From: Candidatus Methanimicrococcus labiotermitis
GTDB taxonomy: Archaea > Halobacteriota > Methanosarcinia > Methanosarcinales > Methanosarcinaceae
DNA length: 64,000 nt
Assembly (NCBI GenBank): GCA_009784005.1
Contig: WRCE01000004.1
Coordinates: forward strand, 1 to 64,000
Direction: 5' to 3'
Below the pieces are notes generated by a model. It did no database searches and was not told the origin of the DNA. It was given only the letters and a program-made list of their open reading frames with translations. Positions 25,974 through 35,595 of the stretch are shown piece by piece. Position 1 is the stretch's first letter. The number at the start of each line of letters is the position of its first letter. Position numbers and translations under genes: made by a program.

Positions 25974-27008
25974 ATGAAGTCAACCGGCAGTGTGGTGAGA
26001 AAACGCGCGAAAGTGTTGGCGGTCACTGTCGGTCTGACAGGCCTGCTGGCGCTTTTCGTGATGCTTGACCTCGCCCAAGCATTTATCAATCTTTCACTCA
26101 AAGAGGCGTTTTTCGCTCTTTTAGGATACGGGAGCGAAACGCATGTGATTATCGTACAGAACATCAACGGCCCGAGGGTTGTTATGGGCTGTGCCGTCGG
26201 AGCGGGGCTTGGTATTTCAGGCGCGGTCATGCAAGCGATTTTCAGGAATCCGATGGCGTCTCCTTATATTTTGGGATTGTCCTCAGGCGCGGCGTTCGGC
26301 GCGGCTTTGGCGATGTCGCTGCCCATAGCCATGATACCGCTGTTTGTGACGGTACCTGTTTTCGCGTTCATATTTTGTATGTTGACGATGTTTCTCGTGT
26401 ACTCCATATCACGCGTCGGCGGGCGCGTCCCGACCGAAACCTTAATCCTGTGCGGTATCGCGGTTGGGTCTCTTTTCAGCGCGCTGGTGTCTTTATTGAC
26501 ATATTTGGCAGGAGACAGGATGATGGGAATCGTGTTCTGGACGATGGGAGATTTGTCCCAAAACGGATGGCAAAACACGATGATCGTTGTGCCTTTGATC
26601 CTTGCCGGAAGCCTTATCATGATCGCCCGCAGCCGGGAGTTAAACGCGATGATGCTTGGAGACGCTCACGCGAAGGACCTTGGCGTAGATGTCAAGAAAG
26701 TCAGGCTTGAGATGCTCATTTCCTCTTCCCTTGTCACCGCGGCGGCCGTTGCGTTTGTCGGCGTGATTGGTTTTGTGGGGCTTGTGGTCCCACACATACT
26801 TCGTATCATCCTCGGTCCCGATAACAGGGCGATTTTACCGCTGTCGCTGCTTGGCGGGGCGGCGTTTGTAATACTCTGCGATTATATGTCAAGAGCGCTT
26901 TTCGTTGATTTGGGCATATTGCCGATAGGTATACTGACCTCCTTAATCGGCGCGCCGTATTTCATCTACCTTTTGCGCAGAAGAAGACATGAAGTGGGTT
27001 GGAATTGA
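25974..27008 (+). CDS. FecCD-family ABC transporter permease
   Basis: Polytopic permease of 344 residues with about nine to ten hydrophobic segments. Family hallmarks visible: GPRVVMGCAVGAGLGISGAVMQAIFRNPMASPYILG near residue 62 and VGFVGLVVPHILRIILG near 262, where the cytoplasmic coupling loop contacts the ATPase. GAGGGG ribosome site. Second gene of the importer. Confidence 0.95.
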   Translation: MKSTGSVVRKRAKVLAVTVGLTGLLALFVMLDLAQAFINLSLKEAFFALLGYGSETHVIIVQNINGPRVVMGCAVGAGLGISGAVMQAIFRNPMASPYILGLSSGAAFGAALAMSLPIAMIPLFVTVPVFAFIFCMLTMFLVYSISRVGGRVPTETLILCGIAVGSLFSALVSLLTYLAGDRMMGIVFWTMGDLSQNGWQNTMIVVPLILAGSLIMIARSRELNAMMLGDAHAKDLGVDVKKVRLEMLISSSLVTAAAVAFVGVIGFVGLVVPHILRIILGPDNRAILPLSLLGGAAFVILCDYMSRALFVDLGILPIGILTSLIGAPYFIYLLRRRRHEVGWN

Positions 27009-27093
27009 TGGTGGATGGAATTGATGGTGGATGGATTGATGGTGGAATAGAATTGATGGTGGAATGGAATTGATGGTGGAATGGAATTGATGC
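27000..27093. repeat. GGTGGAATGGAATTGAT array carrying stop codon and ribosome sites
   Basis: About five copies of a 16-19-bp unit. The first includes the permease's final Trp-Asn-stop codons; the last supplies GGTGGA at 27075-27080, nine bases before the ATPase start. Each unit therefore carries an SD-like GGTGGA next to an ATG. Confidence 0.85.
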
Positions 27094-27875
27094 TGAAAAT
27101 TGAAGACCTTCATTTCTCATACCGTGACAAACCTGTTCTGAGCGGAATTCATCTGAATATCGTTCCCGGGGAAATCATCGGGATTATCGGCCCAAACGGT
27201 TGCGGGAAGACAACGCTGCTGAAACACTTAAACCGCAACTTGGACCCTGCTGTCGGAAGAGTGCTGATTGACGACACAGACATCGAGACGATGACAAAAT
27301 CCGATATCGCAAAGCACATCGCTGTTGTTCCGCAATCGAATGAGATTCATTTTTCATTCACCGCGAAAGACATCGTTATGATGGGCAGGATGCCTTTTTT
27401 GAAGAAGTTTCAAGGGGAAACGTCGGAAGACATCAGAATCGTTGATGAATCTATGAAAAAGACCAACATTTCTGAATTTGAGGAACGGTTCATAAACACC
27501 ATGAGCGGCGGCGAACGGCAGCGCGTCATCATCGCGAGAGCGCTCGCCCAAACGCCTGAAATTATCCTCCTTGACGAGCCGACGCTGCATCTTGACATCA
27601 GCAATCAGTTTGATATTCTCGACCTCGTCAAAAAGCTTTCAGATGAAGAAGGAGTAACGGTTGTCATCGTCTCCCACGACTTGCCGATGGTTATCAGATA
27701 CTGTCACCGCATTGTGATGCTCAAAGACCAAAAAATATTCGCGATGGGTACGCCGGAAGAAGTGTTGACGGAAGGCAATATCAGAGAGGTCTTTAATGTC
27801 GATGCCGTTCTTGAAAAAGACGAGAGAACGGGACAAAACACCGTTCGCGTCTTCGGGTCATGCACCAACGGGTAA
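27090..27875 (+). CDS. ABC transporter ATP-binding protein (BtuD/FepC type)
   Basis: ATPase that drives the FecCD-type importer, about 261 residues. Walker A GPNGCGKTT near residue 37, Q-loop VVPQS, signature MSGGERQR near 139, Walker B IILLDEPTLHLD and the H-loop VSHD are all intact. An ATG at 27081 is in frame, but it abuts GGTGGA; the ATG at 27090 has the right spacing. Third gene of the operon. Confidence 0.94.
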   Translation: MLKIEDLHFSYRDKPVLSGIHLNIVPGEIIGIIGPNGCGKTTLLKHLNRNLDPAVGRVLIDDTDIETMTKSDIAKHIAVVPQSNEIHFSFTAKDIVMMGRMPFLKKFQGETSEDIRIVDESMKKTNISEFEERFINTMSGGERQRVIIARALAQTPEIILLDEPTLHLDISNQFDILDLVKKLSDEEGVTVVIVSHDLPMVIRYCHRIVMLKDQKIFAMGTPEEVLTEGNIREVFNVDAVLEKDERTGQNTVRVFGSCTNG

Positions 27876-27884
27876 AGCCGGCAA

Positions 27885-27985
27885 TGGCCCCTTCAATTCC
27901 TTTTTCCAATTCCTTTTTCCAATTCCGTTCGTCAATTCCTCCCCCAATGCCTTTTTCCAATTCCTCCCCCAATGCCTTTCCTTTC
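27885..27985. repeat. CCAATTCCTTTTT tandem array between convergent genes
   Basis: About six imperfect 13-16-bp copies (CCAATTCCTTTTT, CCAATGCCTTTTT variants) filling the gap between the ATPase stop and the rmuC stop. Confidence 0.8.
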
Positions 27986-29333
27986 ATATCTCATAAAGAT
28001 CCGTTTCTTCCGCCGTCCCAAGCAGGTTCACGCCGTCTCCCTGAGGCAGTTCATGGACTTGTTTTAATTTTCTGTTGATCACTCTTGTTCTTAAATCGAC
28101 ATCGTCCAAAACGCCTGAAGCTTCCTCTAATTTTTTGCGCGTTTTTTCAAGCAGGCCGCCGAATTTTGAAAATTCTGTTTTGACGGCGCCGAGAAGCGTT
28201 TGGATTTCCCCGGTTTTCTTTTCAACCGCCAGCGTTTGAAAGCCCATTCGAAGACTGCTTAAGAAGGCGGCAAGCGTTGTCGGGCCGACAATCGAAACCC
28301 GGTATTCCCGTTGCACGAATTCAAAAAGGCCGGGGCGGCGAAGGATTTCGGCGTACAGCCCTTCGGTTGGGATGAACATGACGGCAAAATCCGTCGTGTA
28401 CGGCGCTTCGATGTATTTGTCCCGAATCGTTTTCGCATTCGTTTTCACGGCGGTTTCCAACTGTTTCCCGGCGGCTTCGATGTTTTCGGGATTGTTTTCA
28501 TACGCGTCTGTGAGCCTTTGGTAATCTTCCAGCGGGAATTTGGAGTCGATGGCCAAAAAGACGGGGGCGCTGCCATCTTTTCCCGGCAGCTTGACGGCGT
28601 ATTCCACTCTTTCGGCGGTGTTTGGTTTAACGACCGCGTTTTTGTCGTATTGGTCAGGCGACAGGATCTGTTCCAAAATCGCGCCGAGTTGGATTTCCCC
28701 GAGATTGCCGCGCGTTTTGACGTTTGTCAGCACCCGTTTTAAGTCGCCGACGCCGTTTGCGAGGGTTTGCATTTCCCCCAATCCTTTGAACACGTCATCC
28801 AGCCTTTCGCTGATGCCTTTAAAGGATTCGTTAAAACGTTTTTCAACGCTTTCCTGAAGCTTTTCATCCACGGTCTTCTTCATTTCATCCAGCTTCGAAT
28901 CGTTGGATTCCTGCATTTTTGAAATCCGTTCTTCCGTTGTCTCCCGAATCTTTTCAAGTTTCGCTTCCGTTATTTTATTCAGCTCGTTCTGCCTGCTCTC
29001 AAAGATTCCGAATTTGTTTTCTTGCGACGTCTGAAACAGAGACAGTGACTTCGCCATTTCCGTTCTGTTTTCTTTCAGCGACAGGTTCAGTTCTTCGCGA
29101 TTCTTGGAAATCTCATTTCTCATGCCCGCGTCCAAACGGGACATTTCCCGCCCGATTTCGTTGCGGATAACACTTGTTTGCGTGTCCAGCGTCGTGTCCA
29201 GCGTCTTTTCAAACCGGTTTAAATCAGCCCCGCCGCCGGTTCCGCCGCGGCGGAAAATGGTCATCGCGAGATTCAGCAGCAAAAGAAAAACGACTGCGCC
29301 GAGCAGTCCCAAAATCAATAATTCATTGTCCAT
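27984..29333 (-). CDS. rmuC: RmuC family DNA recombination protein
   Basis: RmuC limits inverted-repeat recombination in bacteria and is a predicted membrane-anchored nuclease-fold protein. About 449 residues: N-terminal transmembrane helix (LLILGLLGAVVFLLLLNLAM), long coiled coil (about residues 40-190), then the RmuC domain (TRGNLGEIQLGAILEQIL, FLAIDSKFPLEDYQRL, FIPTEGLYAEIL, RVSIVGPTTLAAFLSSL). The frame extends ten codons upstream, but MDNELL at 29333 follows CAGGAG. Its presence in a repeat-laden region is suggestive but proves nothing. Confidence 0.93.
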   Translation of the reverse strand: MDNELLILGLLGAVVFLLLLNLAMTIFRRGGTGGGADLNRFEKTLDTTLDTQTSVIRNEIGREMSRLDAGMRNEISKNREELNLSLKENRTEMAKSLSLFQTSQENKFGIFESRQNELNKITEAKLEKIRETTEERISKMQESNDSKLDEMKKTVDEKLQESVEKRFNESFKGISERLDDVFKGLGEMQTLANGVGDLKRVLTNVKTRGNLGEIQLGAILEQILSPDQYDKNAVVKPNTAERVEYAVKLPGKDGSAPVFLAIDSKFPLEDYQRLTDAYENNPENIEAAGKQLETAVKTNAKTIRDKYIEAPYTTDFAVMFIPTEGLYAEILRRPGLFEFVQREYRVSIVGPTTLAAFLSSLRMGFQTLAVEKKTGEIQTLLGAVKTEFSKFGGLLEKTRKKLEEASGVLDDVDLRTRVINRKLKQVHELPQGDGVNLLGTAEETDLYEI

Positions 29334-29407
29334 GCAATTCAAAACTCCTGAGGATAAACGCAATAGAAAAACTTCATAGGATATCCTGTTGATGAAAAGA
29401 GAATGTC

Positions 29408-29420
29408 ATAAGCTTATATA
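29408..29420 (-). promoter_or_regulatory. TATA box of rmuC
   Basis: GATATATAAGC on the minus strand, about 75-85 bases before the rmuC ATG. Just upstream of it (29455-29560) lies a 21-bp tandem array (GAAAATGAAAAAAAACGAAGC, about five copies). Confidence 0.5.
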
Positions 29421-29601
29421 TCGGCCGGCCAAGCGGGGTGAAAGTACGGTTTTCAGGCGAAAAATGAAGTGAAAAATGTAAGCGAAAAATGAAAAAAAAC
29501 GAAGCGAAAAATGAAAAAAAACGAAGCTGAAAATGAAAAAAAACGAAGCTGAAAATGAGAATGTATTTTCGGAAAAATTATGGGAAAACAGAAAATCAAT
29601 C

Positions 29602-30609
29602 TCAATCTTTATAGTCCTCAAACTCGCCTGAATCCGAAAACGCGTTCTCGGCTTGTGCGACATCATCGCGCGTCACCAAATCTCTGATTTCGGGATCGCC
29701 GGCGATATCGGAATCAAAGACCGTGTTGTTCAAAATGTCTTTCAGGATCTCATCCGCGTCTCTTTTGACCATGTATTTTTTCGAGAAATGGTTCAAGACG
29801 TTTTCGATGTCGCGCCTCAGCAATTCTTCAGCTTGCGGGTGGTCTTTTGTGATATACTGCGGCCAGTCGATGAGCTGAACGCCTTCGTCCGATACGAAAA
29901 TGTTGTACTCGCTTAAGTCGTTGTGAATGATTCCTTTGGAATAGACGAGGCGGATTTGGCGGATAATTTCATCCAAATACCATTCGGGGTCCAAGACTTT
30001 TGTTTTGGAAAGCTCGCTGCCCTTCGCGACTTCCATCACAATGGTGTGGCGGTTTTGATCTATCGGTTTCGGGATGGAAATGTCGGGATACAGCTTTTTC
30101 ATGATTGTAAATTCGCGGTGAGCGGAAAGGCGCGCCGCGTAAATCCAAGAAAAGTGTTCTTTGCCGACCAAATGTTCGCGCGTTCTTTTGACCTGTTTGA
30201 AACTGGTTCGCCCTTCGCGGTGCAATTTAAGAATAAAGACTTCGGGATCCGCGATTTCAATGTCCGGCTTTTTGAGAACCTCAACAACAACAGATTCTTT
30301 GCCGACGCCGATTTCGCTGCCGACCGCGGAAAACGTTTTGCGCTGAACGTAGGCGTTAAGCGCAAGCGCGTCGTACGCTTCAAAGTAAATCTTGTACCCT
30401 TCATAAGGATCAAGTGTCCGAACAACCATTTTTTTCCGGCGCAGCCGCTCCAAATGATAAGTCAGCTTTTCCGTCGGAAGCTCCGCATACCGCTGAAGGT
30501 CGGGAACGGGAACCCATTCCCAATTTTTCATTTCAAGTTCAATTCCGGTCAAAATGCGGAAATCTTTCTTAGTCAATTCTTTGAAAACTTTGAGCGTGTC
30601 GTCGAACAT
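29602..30609 (-). CDS. rio2: RIO2 family serine/threonine protein kinase
   Basis: Archaeal RIO2, an atypical kinase/ATPase used in late small ribosomal subunit maturation. 335 residues: N-terminal winged helix (residues 1-80, RYAELPTEKLTYHLERLRRKKMVV), glycine loop VGKESVVVEV, catalytic loop HNDLSEYNIF near 220, metal-binding IDWPQ, and a helical C-terminal extension with an acidic tail (SGEFEDYKD). All catalytic elements intact, standard length. Confidence 0.95.
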   Translation of the reverse strand: MFDDTLKVFKELTKKDFRILTGIELEMKNWEWVPVPDLQRYAELPTEKLTYHLERLRRKKMVVRTLDPYEGYKIYFEAYDALALNAYVQRKTFSAVGSEIGVGKESVVVEVLKKPDIEIADPEVFILKLHREGRTSFKQVKRTREHLVGKEHFSWIYAARLSAHREFTIMKKLYPDISIPKPIDQNRHTIVMEVAKGSELSKTKVLDPEWYLDEIIRQIRLVYSKGIIHNDLSEYNIFVSDEGVQLIDWPQYITKDHPQAEELLRRDIENVLNHFSKKYMVKRDADEILKDILNNTVFDSDIAGDPEIRDLVTRDDVAQAENAFSDSGEFEDYKD

Positions 30610-30694
30610 CTGAGAATAATAAGAGTATCGGAATTATAAAATCTTTGATAAGCGATGAAAAAAATCAAGGGTTCGGATGCAGACCGGCAAAGAA

Positions 30695-30905
30695 CAGCTA
30701 AGAGCGCTTAGAACAGCAAAGAACAGCTAAGAACAGCTAAGAACAGCAAGAACAGCAAAGGACAGCAAGAACAGCAAAGGACAGCAAGAACAGCAAAGGA
30801 CAGCAAGAACAGCAAAGGACAGCAAAGGACATCAAAGGACAGCAAGAATAGCAAAGAACAGAAAGAACAGCAAAGAACAGCAAAGAACAGCAAGAACAGC
30901 TAAGT
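30695..30905. repeat. AGAACAGCAA / GGACAGCA array
   Basis: Some twenty copies of a 9-10-bp unit (AAGAACAGC, AAAGGACAGC variants) in the gap between two minus-strand genes, upstream of RIO2 and downstream of the ribbon-helix-helix gene. No gene seen. Confidence 0.9.
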
Positions 30906-30932
30906 AATCAGGTACTCGGTTTTACAGTTATT

Positions 30933-31403
30933 TTACATTTGTTTTTCTTTAAGAATTCGATTTAACATTTCACGAACTATATCCTCTAATTCGCTTTTTG
31001 AAACAACGACTTTGTCTGTCGGGACAACTTCTTGTTTTTCCATTTTTTCAGTATTGTTGTAAAAATCAAAAAAACGGAATAATGCCATTCTGACAATAAA
31101 TGATTTATTTTTTTGAGTGACTTTTGCTAAATTCACAAGTTCACGGTCTAAATATTCACTTATTGTGACCGATATTTTTGTCTTCTCGGAATTATCAATC
31201 GGTATATCTTTGACAATGACTGAATAATCGAAATCCGGATTTGTTTTTTCTGCCAATTCTCCCAAAATGAATGCCGTTGCAATATTTACAATATCGGATA
31301 TAGAAGAAAAATTACCGGTTTGAATCATCGAATTCATTTGATTCAATAATTTTTGACTTATCGTAAATGATATTGAAATTTTTTTGTGATTTGGAAGAAT
31401 CAT
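30933..31403 (-). CDS. Ribbon-helix-helix-like DNA-binding protein
   Basis: 156 residues with two similar modules: KISISFTISQKLLNQMNSMIQTGNFSSISDIVNIATAFIL (residues 8-47) and KISVTISEYLDRELVNLAKVTQKNKSFIVRMALFRFF (75-111). Each reads as strand-helix-helix, as in CopG/NikR-like regulators, so one chain may carry both halves of a dimer. A polar tail ends in a basic Lys-rich end. AT-rich and single; its upstream region faces the InlB-repeat lipoprotein gene, a possible target. Target otherwise unknown. Confidence 0.65.
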   Translation of the reverse strand: MILPNHKKISISFTISQKLLNQMNSMIQTGNFSSISDIVNIATAFILGELAEKTNPDFDYSVIVKDIPIDNSEKTKISVTISEYLDRELVNLAKVTQKNKSFIVRMALFRFFDFYNNTEKMEKQEVVPTDKVVVSKSELEDIVREMLNRILKEKQM

Positions 31404-31581
31404 AACTGTTTGAAGTATTGGGAAAATATCATTTTATGTGATAGTAAAATAGTATTTCTTTAATAATACTGTCACAATATCATAAAGTCCATATTATTAA
31501 ATAAAATGACATTATTGTGGTATAAGTTGCAGATAATGATTGATTAACAAGCTTGTAAAAAAATACATAGTGGTGTGTGAA

Positions 31582-32850
31582 ATGGTTTCTGATTTATCGC
31601 CTTCCGGCTCAAAAAATAAAATCAAACGAATGAAGTTAATAAGCATCATTGTTATAGGGATTGTTTTACTGGGGCTTGCTCTCAGCGTTTCCGGTTGTAT
31701 TGATAACAAAACATATACAGTTACTTATGCGCCCGGTACCCACGGTACTTTCTCTCCTCAGGATATCAGTGGCATTGCCAGCGGTTCCCAAACTCCGACT
31801 GCACCGACAGCCATCGGCGAACCCGGATATATTTTCAACGGCTGGTCTCCTGAAATAAAACCTACTGTAACTGAAAATATCACTTACACTGCTCAGTGGA
31901 TAGAAGGGCATCTTGAATACACCGTTACTTACGCGCCCGGTAGTCATGGCACTTTTCCCGCCAAAGTCACCAACGGTCTTGTTGCCGGTACTGCAACTCC
32001 GGCCGCTCCGGCAACCACCGGTGAATCCGGTTACTTTTTTAATGGCTGGTCCCCTGCAGTCAAATCTACTGTAACTGAAAATATAACTTACACTGCTCAG
32101 TGGACCGACGCAGATCCGGCGATCGACTTCATCAATTTCATACTTGAAAACATCAACTACACCGTTACTTATGCGCCCGGTAGTCACGGCACTTTCCCCG
32201 CCCAAGTAACCGGTGGTCTTGCTCACGGCTCCAAAACTCCAGCCGCTCCGACAACCACCGGCCAATCCGGCTACGTTTTCAATGGCTGGTCCCCTGCAGT
32301 CAAATCTACTGTAACTGAAAATATAACTTACACTGCTCAGTGGACCGACGCAGATCCGGCGAACAACTCCATCATCAAGTTCATACTTGAAAACATCAAC
32401 TACACCGTTACTTACGCGCCCGGTAGTCACGGCACTTTCCCCGCCCAAGTAACCAGTGGTCTTGCTCACGGCTCCAAAACTCCAGCCGCTCCGACAACCA
32501 CCGGCCAACCCGGCTACGTTTTCAATGGCTGGTCTCCCACGGTTAAATCTAATGTAACTGAAAACATCACTTATACTGCTCAGTGGATCAAAGAGCCCCC
32601 TAACGTCTATGTAACAGGTCATACTTCTTATTCCAATCCACAAAATCATAGAATCATAGATGTCAGTGTTCACAATTATGGCGGTGACGGAGCAGTTGTT
32701 GTTTGGACCACAGTTACACAGGGTAAAAATGAATGGACACTATCCCAACCCGTACACTTAAACTCAAAAGAGACAAAGAAGGTAATATTCGTATTTTTTG
32801 AACCAAGCGCTTTGAGTTCGATCAATTATAATATTTGGATAGAAAATTAA
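31582..32850 (+). CDS. Surface lipoprotein with four InlB-type B repeats
   Basis: Predicted exported lipoprotein of about 422 residues. Basic N-terminus, hydrophobic segment (LISIIVIGIVLLGLALSV) and a lipobox-like SGC, then four repeats of about 62 residues (YTVTYAPGSHGTFPAQVT ... GYVFNGWSP ... NITYTAQW) matching the Listeria-Bacteroides repeat fold, and a C-terminal beta domain. Repeats 3 and 4 are almost identical at DNA level (32150-32345, 32395-32590), indicating recent duplication. GGTG before the ATG at 31582; a TTG at 31540 is less likely. Probably an adhesin facing the host or neighbouring cells. Confidence 0.83.
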   Translation: MVSDLSPSGSKNKIKRMKLISIIVIGIVLLGLALSVSGCIDNKTYTVTYAPGTHGTFSPQDISGIASGSQTPTAPTAIGEPGYIFNGWSPEIKPTVTENITYTAQWIEGHLEYTVTYAPGSHGTFPAKVTNGLVAGTATPAAPATTGESGYFFNGWSPAVKSTVTENITYTAQWTDADPAIDFINFILENINYTVTYAPGSHGTFPAQVTGGLAHGSKTPAAPTTTGQSGYVFNGWSPAVKSTVTENITYTAQWTDADPANNSIIKFILENINYTVTYAPGSHGTFPAQVTSGLAHGSKTPAAPTTTGQPGYVFNGWSPTVKSNVTENITYTAQWIKEPPNVYVTGHTSYSNPQNHRIIDVSVHNYGGDGAVVVWTTVTQGKNEWTLSQPVHLNSKETKKVIFVFFEPSALSSINYNIWIEN

Positions 32851-32993
32851 AAACAAAATAAATCAACTTTTTTTCATCCAACCCTAAAAACCCGTACAGG
32901 GGAATTTGGGCAAAAGATGAATAAGTCTATAACTGTAAAACAAAAAAGCTAAACCCCGAAAATATCATAAACAAAAACCCCGTTTTTGAATTT

Positions 32994-33545
32994 ATGAAAA
33001 TTAACTCCGAAAAAGAAGCCATTCAACAAATGGCTCTGGAAATCCTAATTACCGCGAGAACCGCCCCGAAAGCGAAAGGTTTTGACAATATCACCACTTA
33101 TCTTTTGGAAGACGCGGAAATTGAGACGTTGGCCGCCGAAATGGATAAATTCGCCGAAAAATTCGGCGCTTTTCTTATGCGCGACGCTGAAAACATACGA
33201 AAATCCGATGCCGTCATTATGATCGGTCTGAAAGAAACGCGCCCGCTGGGTTTGAACTGCGGAACCTGCGGTTTTGAAACTTGCGCCGGATTTAAAGCGG
33301 CGCCGAAAACAAAAGAAACGCCTTTTACAGGCCCGGTCTGTTCCGTCAAATCCGTGGATTTGGGAATTGCGCTCGGGGCCGCCGCCGCCAAGGCCAAAGA
33401 TATGTGTCTGGACAACCGGATTATGTACTCGGCGGGAGCGGCTGCTTGTCAATCGGGAATGATTGACGCGGAATGCGCCTACGCAATTCCGCTCTCGGCA
33501 TCGGGAAAAAGCCCTTACTTTGACAGGGCGGAGCAGAAGAAGTGA
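32994..33545 (+). CDS. DUF2148 ferredoxin-domain protein
   Basis: 183 residues, DUF2148 family found in anaerobes and methanogens. Conserved cysteines: LNCGTCGFETCAGF near residue 90, GPVCSV near 113 and KDMCLD near 136, which probably bind an iron-sulfur cluster. Role unknown. Alone, not clearly in an operon. Confidence 0.88.
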   Translation: MKINSEKEAIQQMALEILITARTAPKAKGFDNITTYLLEDAEIETLAAEMDKFAEKFGAFLMRDAENIRKSDAVIMIGLKETRPLGLNCGTCGFETCAGFKAAPKTKETPFTGPVCSVKSVDLGIALGAAAAKAKDMCLDNRIMYSAGAAACQSGMIDAECAYAIPLSASGKSPYFDRAEQKK

Positions 33546-33986
33546 CAAGCGGCTCATTGTCGGCTTGTTACCGACTCATTTCCTCCCGCCGTTCAGTTTG
33601 TTATTCGATTGGTTATTCAGTTGGGTCGTAATACTAACCGACTGAAATTTTGTTTTGTGAGTAATCCATATCCAAACCTCCGTTTCAATTCTGTACCCAT
33701 TGGGCGCAGAATTACCTTCCCTCAATCTCTGTATGCAGATTAACAATGTTATTATTTTCGTTTTTTTTGTAACATCATTTCAAAGACATTAAATGCTTTT
33801 CACTAAACGGCAAGCAATTATATGAGTTAATAATAAGGGCAAATTATTCTATTACAAATATTTCATTCAAATGAAAAATAAGTATATTTCCATCCATAAT
33901 TTTTTGAAGTTAATGAGTTGTAAATATTTTATCAAAGGCCGCAGCTCATTAATTACTACAATAATAAAAAGGGAGGGCGATAATTC
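33546..33986. other. Gene-free gap with a small hairpin
   Basis: About 440 bases without a convincing gene. One compact inverted repeat stands out: AATTCTG (33692-33698) / CAGAATT (33707-33713 approx.) with a CCC/GGG inner stem. The end carries the GGGAGG ribosome site of the next gene. Confidence 0.45.
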
Positions 33987-35417
33987 GTGTACGGATATAT
34001 TGACGTTGTTGAAAAAAACGGAAAATTTCTTTATGTTTTTGAAGACGGGGGATTAACTGCTTACAAGAGCGACGCGCTGCCTATTGACAAAAAACGACCG
34101 TTATTTGAGAATGAAATAAAGGCGGACCATCCTTTTGTTATCGGATCAAACATAACGACAAAAAATAATCTTAAAAACAACATTATTTTCTTCATTGACA
34201 AAATACCCTTTTCGGGGGAATACGGGGAGATTCTCTCTTACACAAATCTGAAGGTTTACTATTACATTGTTCTCAATTCAAATACTGAGTCTTTTCAAAT
34301 TGAAAAATTGATGTTTGAATTTCCTGAACTGGATTACTTTTTCAATTTGGGAGATGGCTATGAAGCCGCTCATGGTGATGAAGCGTATTCAATAAAAACA
34401 GTTCCCTGGGAAAAAACGCAGCAGAAGTTCAATTTTTCAATAGAAGGAGAGAATGTTGCCGGCAACATCACTGTTTCTCAGACCTTAAAAATAAAAAGAT
34501 CCAATACACCTTTGCTGCTTCAAAGCCATTTAAGCTGTGAGTTTAAGCCAACAACGGATATGCGTTTTATAATAGAGGTTTACACCGTAATAAAAAATTT
34601 ATTCGGCTTCATATGTCACAGACATAGTGTAAATATCAATACCATTGGTCTTTATGGAAAAAATAAAGATGGCAAGAGGATGAAAATAGGAGATCTGCAT
34701 GTTTTATTCGGACCTGTAAAAAGCAATGAAACGGACAAAGTGATTCAAAAAACAATTGAATTAAGGCACGTTCAAAGACAATTCTCACAATTAGCTCAAC
34801 TGATAGCGGATAATGAAGTGTATCTTGAAAACATTCCTCACACGAATGCCGATTCACATCGTGTCGATGCTGCCAGAGTTATACTTAACATGGCCGCTTT
34901 TGAATGGGCGTTTAAACAACACTACGGATCACTCAGCACTGAGAATGAAAACCAAGTCAGAGACGATATACTAAAATCAATTTTCGAATTACCCGAAAAA
35001 AACAACTATAATTCAGAAAAGAGATCTGAATTCAAAAAATATGAAAAAGTCATTTTGAATGTTGATAGCAGTTTATCTAAAAAAATCCGCCATGCTCTAA
35101 AGGATTGTGATCCTATTCTCTCTGATTTCATTGAACTGGTAAGAAAATTGAACGATATTGAAAATGATTCATATCCTGAGATGGCTGACAGGTTACAGGA
35201 ACAGCGAAACAACTTCGTGCATGGAAATATAGGCGAAAAAATTGACGACCGTTTGGTTTTAGATATTGTAATCTTGGAGTGGCTGAACTACTGCATGGTT
35301 CTTAAGTCTGCAGGATATAGAGAAAATGAGATATTCAACATTATTAACCGCATTTTTGAGAGGAATGCTTCAGATAAGGCCATTGAGTATCCGCCGGAAA
35401 TTACGGCTGAAAAGTAA
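33987..35417 (+). CDS. ApeA-like HEPN ribonuclease (abortive infection)
   Basis: 476 residues from a GTG start with GGGAGGG upstream. The N-terminal ~250 residues are beta-rich (GYIDVVEKNGKFLYVFEDG; SQTLKIKRSNTPLLLQSHLSCEF) and resemble the ApeA N-terminal domain; the C-terminal ~200 residues are helical and contain the HEPN catalytic motif R-x4-H as RNNFVH (RLQEQRNNFVHGN). ApeA-type proteins are single-gene antiphage effectors that cleave RNA on infection. AT-rich compared with metabolic neighbours, so probably transferred. A second HEPN protein follows 178 bases later. Confidence 0.72.
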   Translation: MYGYIDVVEKNGKFLYVFEDGGLTAYKSDALPIDKKRPLFENEIKADHPFVIGSNITTKNNLKNNIIFFIDKIPFSGEYGEILSYTNLKVYYYIVLNSNTESFQIEKLMFEFPELDYFFNLGDGYEAAHGDEAYSIKTVPWEKTQQKFNFSIEGENVAGNITVSQTLKIKRSNTPLLLQSHLSCEFKPTTDMRFIIEVYTVIKNLFGFICHRHSVNINTIGLYGKNKDGKRMKIGDLHVLFGPVKSNETDKVIQKTIELRHVQRQFSQLAQLIADNEVYLENIPHTNADSHRVDAARVILNMAAFEWAFKQHYGSLSTENENQVRDDILKSIFELPEKNNYNSEKRSEFKKYEKVILNVDSSLSKKIRHALKDCDPILSDFIELVRKLNDIENDSYPEMADRLQEQRNNFVHGNIGEKIDDRLVLDIVILEWLNYCMVLKSAGYRENEIFNIINRIFERNASDKAIEYPPEITAEK

Positions 35418-35595
35418 TCCGAATCCCGTATCCTTATCCCTTTATATATATGTTCACCCATTCTTATTTATCATAAAATCAATTGAAAACGTTTAACACG
35501 ATTTTCGTTTTCAATATCAAGTATTAACTTTTCAAATTTTTTTTATTAAAATTCATTAGGTTTATTTTGATCTGTTTGATTTCGGAAGAGAGAAT

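Noticed and set aside
31666-32673. 335-residue minus-strand open frame opposite the InlB-repeat gene
   Set aside because: It is the antisense of a repeated gene; the plus strand has a signal peptide, a lipobox and a known repeat family.
33688-33715. GTTTCAATTC start resembling an archaeal CRISPR repeat
   Set aside because: Only one copy; it is better described as a small hairpin.
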